Shown here: in pieces, positions 1 through 7,362 of the stretch | Layout: every line of letters starts with the position of its first letter | Position numbering within the stretch: the first letter of the stretch is position 1 | From: Haliea sp040222615 | GTDB lineage: Bacteria > Pseudomonadota > Gammaproteobacteria > Pseudomonadales > Halieaceae | Length of the DNA stretch: 14,884 bases | Direction of reading: 5' to 3' | NCBI RefSeq assembly: GCF_040222615.1 | Contig: NZ_JAVKCQ010000016.1 | Location: 1-14,884 of the forward strand | Position numbers and translations under genes: made by a program | Notes under the pieces: model-generated | What the model was told of the DNA's origin: nothing | Database searches by the model: none | Seen by the model: the letters and a program-made list of their open reading frames with translations, nothing else

Positions 1-95
1 ACGAGTTCGGCCTGACCCTGCTGGCGATCTCTGCGGCCCTGCTGATTAATGGCGGCGGAGCCTTCGCCGTGGACCGCAAGCTGGGAAAAGTCTGA
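1..95 (+). CDS. DoxX-like membrane protein, C-terminal end only
   Basis: An open frame enters from the left edge (first full codon at base 3) and stops with TGA at 93-95, giving 30 residues. The visible part is a hydrophobic helix (LTLLAISAALLINGGG) followed by a short basic tail (FAVDRKLGKV). That ending, a last membrane helix, a Gly-rich turn and a phenylalanine/Asp-Arg motif, is typical of DoxX-family four-helix inner-membrane proteins. The family is often found beside quinone reductases, and here wrbA starts 41 bases downstream, so the two probably share a transcript. The call rests on the tail alone; another small membrane protein with a similar end is possible. Confidence 0.6.
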   Translation, partial: EFGLTLLAISAALLINGGGAFAVDRKLGKV

Positions 96-135
96 ACCCT
101 GTTTTTTACACCCACTTCAAGAAAGGGGCATCTCC

Positions 136-738
136 ATGAGCAAAGTACTGGTTTTGTATTATTCGTCCTACGGTCATATCGAAACCATGGCCGAAGCCAT
201 CGCCGCAGGCGCGGCATCGGTGGACGGCGTTGAGGTCACTCTCAAACGCGTGCCCGAGCTGGTCCCGGAGGATTCCGCCCGTCGCGCCGGGATCAAACTC
301 GAGCAGGCGGCGCCGCTCGCCATGCCGGAAGAACTGGCGAACTACGATGCCATCATCTTTGGCACCCCTACCCGCTTCGGCAACATGGCCAGCCAGATGC
401 GCAACTTCCTCGACCAGACTGGCGGATTGTGGGCTCAAGGGGCTCTGGTGGGCAAGGTCGGCAGCGTGTTTACCAGCACCGGCACTGGAGGCGGCAACGA
501 AACCACCATACAGTCATTCCATACCACCCTGTTCCACCATGGCATGATCGTGGTGGGCCTGCCCTACGCCATTCCGGAAACGTCGGATATTTCCGAAGTC
601 CGGGGCGGCTCTCCGCTGGGTGCTGCCACCATCGCCGGCGCTGACGGCTCTCGTATCCCTTCAACGAAGGAGCTGGCCATGGCGCGTTTCCAGGGCAGCC
701 ATGTGGCCGACGTTGCGAAAAAACTGAGCGCAAACTAG
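136..738 (+). CDS. wrbA: WrbA-type NAD(P)H:quinone oxidoreductase
   Basis: A 200-residue flavodoxin-fold protein of normal WrbA length. WrbA enzymes bind FMN and reduce quinones by two electrons, which limits redox cycling; they act in the cytosol. The FMN phosphate loop is at residues 9-18 (YSSYGHIETM), the second flavin loop at 76-84 (GTPTRFGNM) and the third at 114-124 (STGTGGGNETT). The WrbA signature GSPLGAATIAGADGSR lies at 158-173. The open frame extends upstream to base 49, but the start at 136 is preferred: it begins the conserved MSKVLVLYYS strand and has a GAAAGGGG ribosome site at 121-128. It follows the DoxX-like gene closely. It looks like a general housekeeping gene and not part of the neighbouring catabolic genes. 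Confidence 0.95.
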   Translation: MSKVLVLYYSSYGHIETMAEAIAAGAASVDGVEVTLKRVPELVPEDSARRAGIKLEQAAPLAMPEELANYDAIIFGTPTRFGNMASQMRNFLDQTGGLWAQGALVGKVGSVFTSTGTGGGNETTIQSFHTTLFHHGMIVVGLPYAIPETSDISEVRGGSPLGAATIAGADGSRIPSTKELAMARFQGSHVADVAKKLSAN

Positions 739-755
739 CCGGGCGCGCTCCACTT

Positions 756-777
756 CGCCGTCGCAGTCGCGGCGGCG
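756..777. terminator. GC-rich hairpin between convergent wrbA and SDR genes
   Basis: CGCCGTCGC (756-764) and GCGGCGGCG (769-777) pair over 9 bp, including one T-G wobble, around the loop AGTC. The hairpin fills most of the 42-base gap between the wrbA stop and the stop of the minus-strand SDR, where a two-way terminator is expected. Neither side has a run of T, so this is not a canonical intrinsic terminator. Confidence 0.4.
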
Positions 778-780
778 CAA

Positions 781-1551
781 TCAGCGCATCAGCGCCCCGC
801 CGTTGACGTTATAGACCTGGCCGTTGATCCAGCGACCCTGCTCCGACAACAGCAGGGCGACGACCGCGGCAATGTCCTCGACCTCGCCGAGGCGGATGCC
901 GGGAACCCTTGCCAGCATACCGTCCAGCAGTTCCTGGGGCAGCTGGCCGCTGGCCTGCATCTCCGGCGTGAACACGAACCCGGGCGCCACGCAATTGGCG
1001 GTGATGCCCTCCCGCCCCCAGCGCGAGGCGACATGACGCATCAGGGCATTGAGCCCGCTTTTGGCAACGGCGTAGGCCGGGCGGGTACTTTCCCCCACAT
1101 CCGCGGCACTGGAACTGGTGTAGACAATGGCCCCCTGACCCCGTTGCAGGAGGTGGGGCAGTACCGCCCGCGTGCACAACAGGTGGCCGCGCAGATTCAC
1201 CTGCAGGGTGCGATCAAACACTGCCAGGTCTTCGGCCAGGGCATCGCTGTCATCGAAGATGACCCGGAGGTCCGCGGCGTTGACATGGGCACCATCGAGG
1301 CCGCCCAGCTGGGCGACTGCCAGACTGACAGCTTCGTTGACCGAGGTCTCGTCCGCGATGTCGACATGGACGGCGAACGCCCGGCCACCGGCGGCAGTGA
1401 TCTCCTCCGCGACCCTGTTTGCGGCCTCGATGTTGATGTCCGCGGCACAGACATGCGCTCCCTCCATCGCGAGTTGTTTTACGGTCGCGGCACCAATGCC
1501 GGTGCCCGAACCGACAACAATAATGGCTTTTTCCTGCAGTCTTCCCTGCAT
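781..1551 (-). CDS. SDR family oxidoreductase with atypical NAG motif
   Basis: A 256-residue classical short-chain dehydrogenase/reductase, probably oxidising an alcohol or reducing a ketone with a nicotinamide cofactor. The Rossmann glycine motif VGSGTGIG is at residues 13-20. Asp38 after the second strand favours NAD(H) over NADP(H). The catalytic set is Asn119, a serine at 146-148 (TSSS), Tyr160 and Lys164 (YAVAK). The C-terminal GQVYNVNGG segment is standard for the family. The usual NNAG motif is replaced by NAAD (91-94), which is uncommon but sits at the right place. The start at 1551 is chosen over upstream in-frame starts because it opens the typical SDR N-terminus and has GGGAG six bases before it. 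It is divergent from the DUF1214 gene, which suggests shared control. The substrate is unknown. Confidence 0.9.
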   Translation of the reverse strand: MQGRLQEKAIIVVGSGTGIGAATVKQLAMEGAHVCAADINIEAANRVAEEITAAGGRAFAVHVDIADETSVNEAVSLAVAQLGGLDGAHVNAADLRVIFDDSDALAEDLAVFDRTLQVNLRGHLLCTRAVLPHLLQRGQGAIVYTSSSAADVGESTRPAYAVAKSGLNALMRHVASRWGREGITANCVAPGFVFTPEMQASGQLPQELLDGMLARVPGIRLGEVEDIAAVVALLLSEQGRWINGQVYNVNGGALMR

Positions 1552-1778
1552 GTCGTTCTCCCGTCCTCTCATGGCAAGCACATCCAGGCTCCGGATTTGC
1601 CCGAGCCCGTGACAAACGGTAGTGCAGGGCATGACTTTGCAACAGCGCGACAGCAGGCAACAGACGCTATGGACTAAAGATGTAGACCAGGGCCGGGGCA
1701 TTTACCGCCCACCTTCTTGTCAACGGCGCCCGCACAGCTCACGATGACCCACCCGACAATAACAACAGGAGTGACAGC
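1552..1778. promoter_or_regulatory. Divergent intergenic region between SDR and DUF1214 genes
   Basis: This 227-base region must carry promoters for both the minus-strand SDR and the plus-strand DUF1214 run. On the plus strand TTGTCA (1717-1722) resembles a -35 box, but the best partner at 17-base spacing, CACGAT (1740-1745), is a poor -10 box. I found no strong inverted repeat and no convincing minus-strand promoter. The regulatory role is inferred from gene orientation. Confidence 0.45.
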
Positions 1779-2975
1779 GTGAGCAACCTGGACCGCGATG
1801 CCCGGGACCAGCAGCTTCTGCAGGCCTGGGACCAGTTCTGCGACCAGCTCAAGGCCGCCGGGCGCCTCCCCTTTCGCGATGGCGTTCCGGTCGGAGACCT
1901 GAGCCGCAGCGCAGGCTTCCGCTGTCTGGCCCAGAACATTGGCCTCGGCATGCAGTTCTTCCTGGAAAACGACGACCCCCTGCACCCGGAGCTTCTGCAC
2001 TATTTCGACCCGATCCGCAAGCAGGGCGGTGACAATCCTGACGCGGTCTACGTCGGCGCTCCCATCAATGGCACCGACACCTACCGTATCAGCGGCAACC
2101 GCGGCAGCGCGCGCTATTTCGCGGTTACCGCCGTGGAAACCGGCAATACGCCCTGGGGCGGCGGCGTTGCCCACGCGCTCTTCGGCCAGGATTTGCAGGT
2201 AGAGCCGGACGGCAGTTTCGAGCTGATCTGCAGCCCAGACCCGCATCCCGGCAACTGGCTGCAAACCTCCCCCGACACCTTCCGGGTGACCTTCCGCCAG
2301 TTCTTTGCCGACTGGGAAACCGAGCGCCCCATGCACGCCGGGATCGAGCGCATCAGCGGCGCCGCGGCGCCCAAACCGGTGATGGGCCCCGACCGGCTGG
2401 CGCAGGGCCTGGACGCCGTGTCGCGCTGGGTCGGGGATTCGCTCACCTACTGGGCGGACATGATCGAACGCTGGAAGGCGCGGCCAAACACCTTCCTCTC
2501 CTACCGCCAGCTCGATGACAACGCCATTGATGCCACCCCCGGTGGCGAGCCGCTTATCGCCTACTGGCAACTGCCCGCGGACGAGGCAATCATCATCCGC
2601 GTGACGCCGCCGCAGGCGCATTACTGGGCGGTGGAGTTCGGCAACTACTGGTGGTGCTCCATGGACTACCGCAGCATTCTCAGCAACACCAACTGCCACT
2701 ACGCGCAGCTGGAAGAAGACGGGGAGCTGATCCTGGTGATCGCGCACGTGGATACCGGCCACGCCAACTGGCTGGATCCCGCAGGATTCAACGAGGGCTA
2801 TGTCACTGTGCGCTGGATGCAGGCGGACCGCTACCCGATTCCACACGCTGCCCAGGTGAAACTGACGCAACTGGACCAGCAGCTGCCGCCCGCGGTACAG
2901 AAGGTCACCAGCGCAGAGCGCGCGGAACAGATCGCCACCCGCCGCCGCGGGGTGATCCAGCGCTTCGGCGTCTAG
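1779..2975 (+). CDS. DUF1214 domain-containing protein
   Basis: A 398-residue protein beginning with GTG, supported by AGGAG at 1767-1771 seven bases upstream. It shows no signal peptide or membrane segment, so it is probably cytosolic. The C-terminal half carries DUF1214-like features: HPGNWLQTSPDTFRVTFRQFFADW (about 156-179, quoted here in two parts: HPGNWLQTSP then DTFRVTFRQFFADW), a Trp/Tyr-rich stretch HYWAVEFGNYWWCSMDYRSI (281-300), and DTGHANWLDPAGFNEG (325-340). The aromatic and His/Asp conservation suggests a binding or catalytic pocket. No reaction is established for the family that I can name with confidence; homologues often sit near genes for steroids, terpenoids or other hydrophobic compounds. 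It heads a plus-strand run with an SDR, a sulfotransferase and an LLM oxidoreductase. Confidence 0.8.
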   Translation: MSNLDRDARDQQLLQAWDQFCDQLKAAGRLPFRDGVPVGDLSRSAGFRCLAQNIGLGMQFFLENDDPLHPELLHYFDPIRKQGGDNPDAVYVGAPINGTDTYRISGNRGSARYFAVTAVETGNTPWGGGVAHALFGQDLQVEPDGSFELICSPDPHPGNWLQTSPDTFRVTFRQFFADWETERPMHAGIERISGAAAPKPVMGPDRLAQGLDAVSRWVGDSLTYWADMIERWKARPNTFLSYRQLDDNAIDATPGGEPLIAYWQLPADEAIIIRVTPPQAHYWAVEFGNYWWCSMDYRSILSNTNCHYAQLEEDGELILVIAHVDTGHANWLDPAGFNEGYVTVRWMQADRYPIPHAAQVKLTQLDQQLPPAVQKVTSAERAEQIATRRRGVIQRFGV

Positions 2976-2991
2976 GGCCATTCAACACGGA

Positions 2992-3027
2992 AGGAGCGCC
3001 GGCACCGTCACGGCTACGGCAACTCCT
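2992..3027 (+). other. Nested inverted repeat in DUF1214-SDR spacer
   Basis: AGGAG (2992-2996) and GCCG (2998-3001) pair with CGGC (3017-3020) and CTCCT (3023-3027), leaving a small internal loop. A shorter CCG-TCA-CGG hairpin (3005-3013) could form inside it instead. The structure lies in the 99-base gap after the DUF1214 stop and could weaken read-through or protect an mRNA end. There is no T-run, so its role is uncertain. Confidence 0.25.
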
Positions 3028-3074
3028 GTTCACTAAAGAGCTGACGACATTACGGGATTGAACGAGGGCATAAG

Positions 3075-3908
3075 ATGGATCTGCAACTGCAAGGCAAGAC
3101 CGCCATCATCACCGGCGGCAGCGGCGGCATCGGCCGCGGCCTGGTGCTGGAATTCGCCCGCGAGGGCCTGAATGTGGTCAGCGCATCGCGGGATGTCGTC
3201 ACCGGCGAAAAACTGGCGGCGGAAGCGGTTGACCTGGGCCTGCCCGGTCGCGTACTGGCGGTAAAAACCGACGTCACTGACCGGGCCAGCGTTGACGCCA
3301 TGGTCGCGCGCACCAACGCCGAGTTCGGCCCGGTGGATGTGCTGGTGAACAACGCCGGCGGCGTTGCCCAGCCCGCGGACTTCGACCAACTGGACGCCGA
3401 GGCGCGGCGCTGGGAAATCGCGCTCAATGTCGACGGCGTGGTGAACTGCTGCCAGGCAGTGGCGGATAACATGTTGTCCCGCACCAGCGGCAGCATCATC
3501 AACATCTCCTCCAACTCATCGCTGCTCGGCGAAGCGGCGGCCAATGTCGTGCACTACGGCGGCGTGAAAGGCTTCGTCAACAGTTTCAGCAAGGGTCTGG
3601 CCTGGGAGTGGGCGGGCAAAGGTGTGCGGGTCAACAATATCTGCCCGGGCTGGATCGTCCCCTATGCCGAGCAGGATGTGGGCGAAGGCAGTTTCTGGAA
3701 CCGCTTCGGCTTCGACACCATGGGCAAGCCGGGGGACATGGAAAAAGCCCTGGAGGAAGGCACACTCTATAACATGAGCGGCCTGCCCATCCCGCGCCTG
3801 GGGCGGCCGGAAGACATTGCCTGGCTGGCCCTGTTCCTGGCCTCGGAGCGCTCCGGCTACATCACCGGCCAGCTGATTTCGGTCAGCGGCGGGGCGTACA
3901 TGCCCTGA
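3075..3908 (+). CDS. SDR family oxidoreductase (glucose/ribitol-type)
   Basis: A 277-residue classical SDR. The cofactor motif TGGSGGIG is at residues 13-20. Arg39 at the end of the second strand suggests NADP(H) preference, unlike the SDR at 781-1551. NNAG is intact at 92-95, and the catalytic set is Asn118, Ser145 or Ser146, Tyr161 and Lys165 (YGGVK). After PGWIVPYAEQ the substrate loop is long (about 195-235, with FWNRFGFDTM), which could enclose a bulky substrate. The C-terminus GQLISVSGGAYMP is typical. GAGGG at 3064-3068 lies six bases before the ATG. It follows the DUF1214 gene and precedes the sulfotransferase by 31 bases, so it is very likely co-transcribed at least with the latter. 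The substrate is not readable from the sequence. Confidence 0.92.
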   Translation: MDLQLQGKTAIITGGSGGIGRGLVLEFAREGLNVVSASRDVVTGEKLAAEAVDLGLPGRVLAVKTDVTDRASVDAMVARTNAEFGPVDVLVNNAGGVAQPADFDQLDAEARRWEIALNVDGVVNCCQAVADNMLSRTSGSIINISSNSSLLGEAAANVVHYGGVKGFVNSFSKGLAWEWAGKGVRVNNICPGWIVPYAEQDVGEGSFWNRFGFDTMGKPGDMEKALEEGTLYNMSGLPIPRLGRPEDIAWLALFLASERSGYITGQLISVSGGAYMP

Positions 3909-3939
3909 AGTCGGGACGTTTCACTCGGAGGCAAACGCA

Positions 3940-5184
3940 ATGAGCAGCTGGACACCACCTCCCCGCCCCGATTGGGTAAAGCAGGTGATCGACGAGGGCC
4001 GGCACATGGATATCAGCAGCCTGGTGCCCCTGCGGGCAGAGGAGCTGATGGCCACGGCGCGCAACAACACCGGCTTTGACGACTTTGGCAGCGACCAGTG
4101 GCTGGAGGGTTTCCACGTCTTCCTCAAGGCCCTCGATGAGGAAGCTGACCTGCACCTGCTGGGGCGGTTGATGACCCGCTCCGACATCCTGCGCTGGCTG
4201 GAGGCGCGGCTCGGTATCGAGGCCGCCTATGCCCAACACCCGGAGATCGAGGATGAGGTGATCGAGCAGCCGGTCATCGTCACCGGCCTGCCCCGCGCCG
4301 GCACCTCCATCCTGTTCGAGCTGCTGGCCCAGGACAGCCAGTTCGGCTCACCGCGCAATTGGGAGATGATGTTTCCCTACCCGCCGCCGGAAGCCGCAAG
4401 CTATAACAGCGACCCACGTATCGAACGCTGCCAGCACCTGGTCACCCAGTGGAGCCGGGTGGTGCCGACCTATGCCGCCATGCACGAGATGGGAGCCAAT
4501 ATTCCCAACGAATGCATCGTCGCCATGAGCTGTACTTTCCTTACCGAGAACCTGCCCGGTCAGTATCAGATTCCAGGCTACAACAAGTGGTTCTATCAAC
4601 AGGACCTGGACTACGCCTACAGCTATTACCGGCGCATGCTGAAGCTGCTGCAGTGGCGCAACCCGCGCCGGCACTGGTTGCTGAAGGCGCCGTCCCACCT
4701 CGGCAACCTGCCGGTACTGTTTCGCACCTTTCCGGACGCGCGGGTAGTAATCACCCACCGCGACCCGATTGTCGCCCAGGCGTCGGTCACCAATCTGCTG
4801 GGCACCCTGTACTGGATGCGCAGCAGCCAGGCCTTCGACGCCAGCGCATTCGAGAACCTGATGACGCCGGAAGCGGGGGCCGCAAGGCTGGACGCGGTGG
4901 TTACGCTGCTGGAAACGGCAGCAGTACCAGGGGAGCAGATACACAACTTTCTTTACGCGCAGCTGGTGGAGCAACCGCTGCCGGCACTGGAAACACTGTA
5001 CCGGGATATGGGGCTTGAAGCGGAGCCCGCCGCCCTTGGCGCGATGGCAAACTACCTCCGGCAAAAGCCGCAAGGCAAGTTTGGTCGCCACCAGTACAGC
5101 ATTGGCGAGCAGGAAGAGAACGCACGCAAGCGCCAGCTGTTCCAGCGCTACCAGAAATATTTCCAGGTGCCCGACGAAGTGTGA
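3940..5184 (+). CDS. Sulfotransferase family protein (PAPS-type), first copy
   Basis: A 414-residue member of the bacterial sulfotransferase family. The 5'-phosphosulfate-binding loop is GLPRAGTS (residues 116-123), and the 3'-phosphate-binding region is THRDP with Arg274, followed by Ser282. Family members move sulfate from PAPS to a hydroxyl or amine; the acceptor here is unknown. The first 110 residues form a helical extension with TGFDDFGSDQWLEGFHVFL (about 44-62), shared in pattern with the second copy at 10990-12243. LKLLQWRNPRRHWLLKAPSH (234-253) is also shared. GGAGG at 3927-3931 supports the ATG. It is 31 bases after the SDR and 89 before the LLM gene. A role in a degradation pathway would be unusual, and the family also includes proteins without proven sulfotransfer. 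Confidence 0.85.
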   Translation: MSSWTPPPRPDWVKQVIDEGRHMDISSLVPLRAEELMATARNNTGFDDFGSDQWLEGFHVFLKALDEEADLHLLGRLMTRSDILRWLEARLGIEAAYAQHPEIEDEVIEQPVIVTGLPRAGTSILFELLAQDSQFGSPRNWEMMFPYPPPEAASYNSDPRIERCQHLVTQWSRVVPTYAAMHEMGANIPNECIVAMSCTFLTENLPGQYQIPGYNKWFYQQDLDYAYSYYRRMLKLLQWRNPRRHWLLKAPSHLGNLPVLFRTFPDARVVITHRDPIVAQASVTNLLGTLYWMRSSQAFDASAFENLMTPEAGAARLDAVVTLLETAAVPGEQIHNFLYAQLVEQPLPALETLYRDMGLEAEPAALGAMANYLRQKPQGKFGRHQYSIGEQEENARKRQLFQRYQKYFQVPDEV

Positions 5185-5273
5185 ACCGGAACCAATACTA
5201 CCGGAGCAGGTGCGCGCCGCCCGTGCACACGCCGCCGGAACGGCTTGCCGGCCACCCCACGATGGAGAACATA

Positions 5274-6263
5274 ATGGCCTTTCTCTGCGTCAAATATGAA
5301 TGCCGCGCACCCGCGGAAACCACGCAGCTGTCCATGGCAGACATGTACGACCTGGCACTGGAGCAGATCGCCTGGATCGACGCCCAGGGTTATCCGGTCA
5401 CGATCAACTTCTGTGAACACCACGGCAGCGAGGACGGCTACTTGCCCAGCCCCAGCGTACTCGCGGCGGCGGCGGCACGCATTACCCGCAATGTGCGCCT
5501 GCAGGTGAACGTGCTGCTGCCTTTCAGCGATCCCCTGCGGGTGGCTGAAGATGTGGCGGTACTCGACCACCTGAGCCGCGGTCGCGCCGAAGTGCTGCTG
5601 CTGGGCGGTTATGTCAGTTCCGAGATGGAGATGTTCGGCGTCGACCCGAAACAGCGCGGCGCACTGATGGATGAGGGTGTCCAGGCCCTGAAACAGGCCT
5701 GGAGCGGACAATCCTTCAGCTTCCGCGGGCGCAACGCCCGCATTGCGCCCAGGCCGCTGCAAACCCCGCACCCGCCAATCATGATGGGCGGCAGCGCGGC
5801 CCCGGCGGCGCGGCGCGCGGCCCGGGAGGGCGACGGCTTTATCGGCGGCATGCCGCACCTGAATGACATCTACGTCGCCGAGTGCCAAAAACTCGGCAAG
5901 ACGCCGCGTTATCAGGCGGAGATGGCGCACTCCTTTCTCTATGTTTCCGAGACCCCCGAACAGGACTGGGAGCGCCTCGCGCCCTGTGCGCTGTACGAGA
6001 CCAACTGCTACGCCCGCTGGCAGACCGGCACCGACCTGGACATGCTGTTCAGCAGTGCGATGGACACGGACGCACTCAAGGCGCTGGGTACCTATCAGGT
6101 GGTGCGCCCGGAAGCCGTGCTGGAAAAAGCGCCTTCACTGGCGCCGAACGACGCCTATATTCTGCACCCACTGGTAGGCGGACTGGATGCGGACACCAGC
6201 TGGCGCACCCTGCGCAATTTTTTTGAGAAAGTGGCGCCGAAAGTGGCTATCAACCCTCTGTAA
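5274..6263 (+). CDS. LLM class flavin-dependent oxidoreductase
   Basis: A 329-residue bacterial-luciferase-like protein (TIM barrel). Such enzymes use reduced FMN or F420 for monooxygenation or hydride transfer. Typical features in order are CEHHGSEDGYLPSP (about 47-60), the LPFSDPLRVAEDVAVLDHLS segment (about 82-101), GRAEVLLLGG, the ELRG-type Arg segment before GRNARIAPRPLQTPHPP, and MMGGSAAPAARRAAREGDGF. The open frame reaches upstream to 5181, overlapping the sulfotransferase stop, but ATG at 5274 is chosen because GGAG lies at 5264-5267 six bases before it; ATG at 5262 is an alternative. It is the last gene of the run that starts with DUF1214. The EHHG motif and AEDVAVLDHLSRGR resemble FMN-dependent monooxygenases more than F420 reductases, which is my inference. 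Confidence 0.88.
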   Translation: MAFLCVKYECRAPAETTQLSMADMYDLALEQIAWIDAQGYPVTINFCEHHGSEDGYLPSPSVLAAAAARITRNVRLQVNVLLPFSDPLRVAEDVAVLDHLSRGRAEVLLLGGYVSSEMEMFGVDPKQRGALMDEGVQALKQAWSGQSFSFRGRNARIAPRPLQTPHPPIMMGGSAAPAARRAAREGDGFIGGMPHLNDIYVAECQKLGKTPRYQAEMAHSFLYVSETPEQDWERLAPCALYETNCYARWQTGTDLDMLFSSAMDTDALKALGTYQVVRPEAVLEKAPSLAPNDAYILHPLVGGLDADTSWRTLRNFFEKVAPKVAINPL

Positions 6264-6299
6264 CGGACTGTACGACCGCGGCACCTCGGGGAGACGCGG

Positions 6300-6319
6300 A
6301 ACCGGCGCCAGAATAAAGA
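6300..6319 (+). repeat. 20-base leader repeat, copy 1
   Basis: This segment matches 9247-9266 at 18 of 20 positions; the shared core is GCCAGAATAA. Copy 1 ends 10 bases before the ATG of the truncated SDR-like fragment at 6330, and copy 2 ends 6 bases before the EthD-like start at 9273. The same placement before two start codons suggests a duplicated or shared translation leader. Confidence 0.4.
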
Positions 6320-6329
6320 CTGGGGCTTT

Positions 6330-6389
6330 ATGCACACGATCGATCTGACAGGAAAGGTGCTACATGGTGCTTTAGCCGGACAGGCCTAG
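6330..6389 (+). pseudogene. Truncated start of an SDR gene
   Basis: A 19-codon frame reads MHTIDLTGKVLHGALAGQA and then TAG. The first ten residues match the usual opening of a short-chain dehydrogenase (M-x-x-I-D-L-T-G-K-V, normally followed by ALVTGA and the glycine loop). After GKV the similarity stops at once. The frame ends inside the last codons of yegP, which lies on the other strand. Two copies of GGTGCT (6356-6361 and 6366-6371) flank the point where similarity is lost, compatible with a deletion scar. A leader similar to that of the EthD gene at 9273 precedes it. I read it as the stump of an SDR gene cut when the yegP segment was joined. Ten residues is little evidence, and chance cannot be excluded. 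Confidence 0.45.
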
Positions 6390-6721
6390 GCGCTGCTGTC
6401 CACCACTGCCGCGTCCGGGCCGTTCTTTTTCACCGAAGCGATGCCGTTCTCCATGGCTGCAGTGCCGGAATAGGCCTCGCTCTTGCCAATAATCTGGCTG
6501 TTGCCGGACTTGAGCACGAAATAGGGCTCGCCTTTCGTCGTGCTCTTGCGCTCATAGCGCTTGTCGTCGGGGGCATTTTTACGCACCGAGGCAATACCCT
6601 TTTCGGCCGCCGCCCTGGTCTCGTAGAGCTGGCTGGTGAGAATAATCTGGCCGTTGCCCGATTTGAGGTTGAACATGAACTTGCCGCTGGGGCTCTTCTT
6701 GAGGTCAAATTTTCCAGCCAT
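6386..6721 (-). CDS. yegP: YegP family protein (DUF1508, two repeats)
   Basis: A 111-residue protein of the YegP/UPF0339 family, matching the family length. It consists of two DUF1508 repeats: residues about 3-50 (GKFDLKKSPSGKFMFNLKSG, then NGQIILTSQLYETRAAAEKGIASVRKNA) and about 55-101 (EPYFVLKSGNSQIIGKSEAY, then a Met-Glu-rich helix and GIASVKKNGPDA). Each repeat gives a small beta-beta-beta-alpha unit. The biochemical function is not known. The start at 6721 is preferred over the longer frame because it begins the first repeat and AGGAG lies upstream, though with a longish gap of about 10 bases. It is divergent from the YidB-like gene and convergent with the SDR stump. It has no obvious link to the catabolic genes around it. 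Confidence 0.93.
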   Translation of the reverse strand: MAGKFDLKKSPSGKFMFNLKSGNGQIILTSQLYETRAAAEKGIASVRKNAPDDKRYERKSTTKGEPYFVLKSGNSQIIGKSEAYSGTAAMENGIASVKKNGPDAAVVDSSA

Positions 6722-6888
6722 GAGTGCCGCTCTCCTGAGTTTGGTCCGGGAAAAGCATAGTACATGCGGGGCCCGCTGCAAATGCCTTTTGCGCCGAAGC
6801 GACGAGCACGTCACGTGGGGGGCGAGGAAAACAGCCATGGAACGGCTATACTAAAGAATCAACACTTCAATCTTAAAGGAAACAAACC
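6722..6888. promoter_or_regulatory. Divergent region between yegP and YidB-like gene
   Basis: These 167 bases separate two divergent starts and should hold both promoters. A TATACT hexamer at 6847-6852 resembles a -10 box 36 bases before the YidB-like start, but no acceptable -35 box lies 16-18 bases upstream of it. No clear operator repeat was seen. Confidence 0.35.
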
Positions 6889-7302
6889 ATGGATATAGTG
6901 CAATTGGGTGCGCAGCTGCTGTCAGAGAAGCTGGGGTTGAACGTGGACTCCAGCACCGTCACCTCCGCGCTCTCCAGGCTGCTGGGTGATGGCAAGGGCT
7001 CCGTGGATTTTGCCGGACTGGCCAGCAAGATGGCTGCCAGCGGCGAGCTCGGCGGCATTCTCAACTCCTGGCTGGGGGACGGCGGAAATGCGTCCATTAA
7101 CGCGGATACCATTCTGGGCCTGCTGGGTAAAAGCCAGGTTGCGCAGTTTGCCGGTGAGGTCGGCACGGATACCGAAACAGCTGCCAGCGGTCTGGCGGAT
7201 GTACTGCCGCAGCTGATGGACAAGGCAAGCAGTGGCGGCAGCCTGCTGCAATCGGTCGGCGGCCTGGGCGGTCTCATGGGCGCCGCCAAATCACTGTTCT
7301 GA
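6889..7302 (+). CDS. YidB-like (DUF937) family protein
   Basis: A 137-residue protein, close to the length of E. coli YidB. The central part GELGGILNSWLGDGGNASIN (52-71) followed by ADTILGLLGKSQVAQFAGEV and GTDTETAASGLADVLPQLMD matches the YidB layout: a Gly-rich amphipathic helix, a short loop, a helix around V-A-Q-F-A, and the D-T-E-T-A-A-S-x-L-A-x-x-L-P-x-L-x-D motif. The C-terminus is Gly-rich (GGSLLQSVGGLGGLMGAAK) and may be flexible or membrane-associated. The function of the family is not established. AAAGGA at 6875-6880 lies eight bases before the ATG. It pairs divergently with yegP. Confidence 0.85.
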   Translation: MDIVQLGAQLLSEKLGLNVDSSTVTSALSRLLGDGKGSVDFAGLASKMAASGELGGILNSWLGDGGNASINADTILGLLGKSQVAQFAGEVGTDTETAASGLADVLPQLMDKASSGGSLLQSVGGLGGLMGAAKSLF

Positions 7303-7362
7303 GGCTCGGGGTCGGGGTCCGGCCCTGGACGCGCCAGATACTGTCCCCCGCCCGTGCCGTGA

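Noticed and set aside
49..135. N-terminal extension of WrbA to base 49
   Set aside because: The extra 29 residues overlap the upstream DoxX-like gene and are not flavodoxin-like; the start at 136 has its own ribosome site.
1033..1677. Plus-strand frame of 214 codons opposite the SDR
   Set aside because: It overlaps a complete SDR with intact catalytic residues, and its product has no recognisable fold.
1674..2981. Long minus-strand open frame (435 codons) opposite the DUF1214 gene
   Set aside because: It is the antisense of a well-supported gene; its protein is low-complexity, Ala/Val/Gly/Arg-rich and shows no family motif. Long antisense frames are common in GC-rich DNA.
6847..6852. TATACT as a sigma-70 -10 box for the YidB-like gene
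   Set aside because: No acceptable -35 hexamer lies 16-18 bases upstream and no extended -10 TG is present, so I do not call a promoter.
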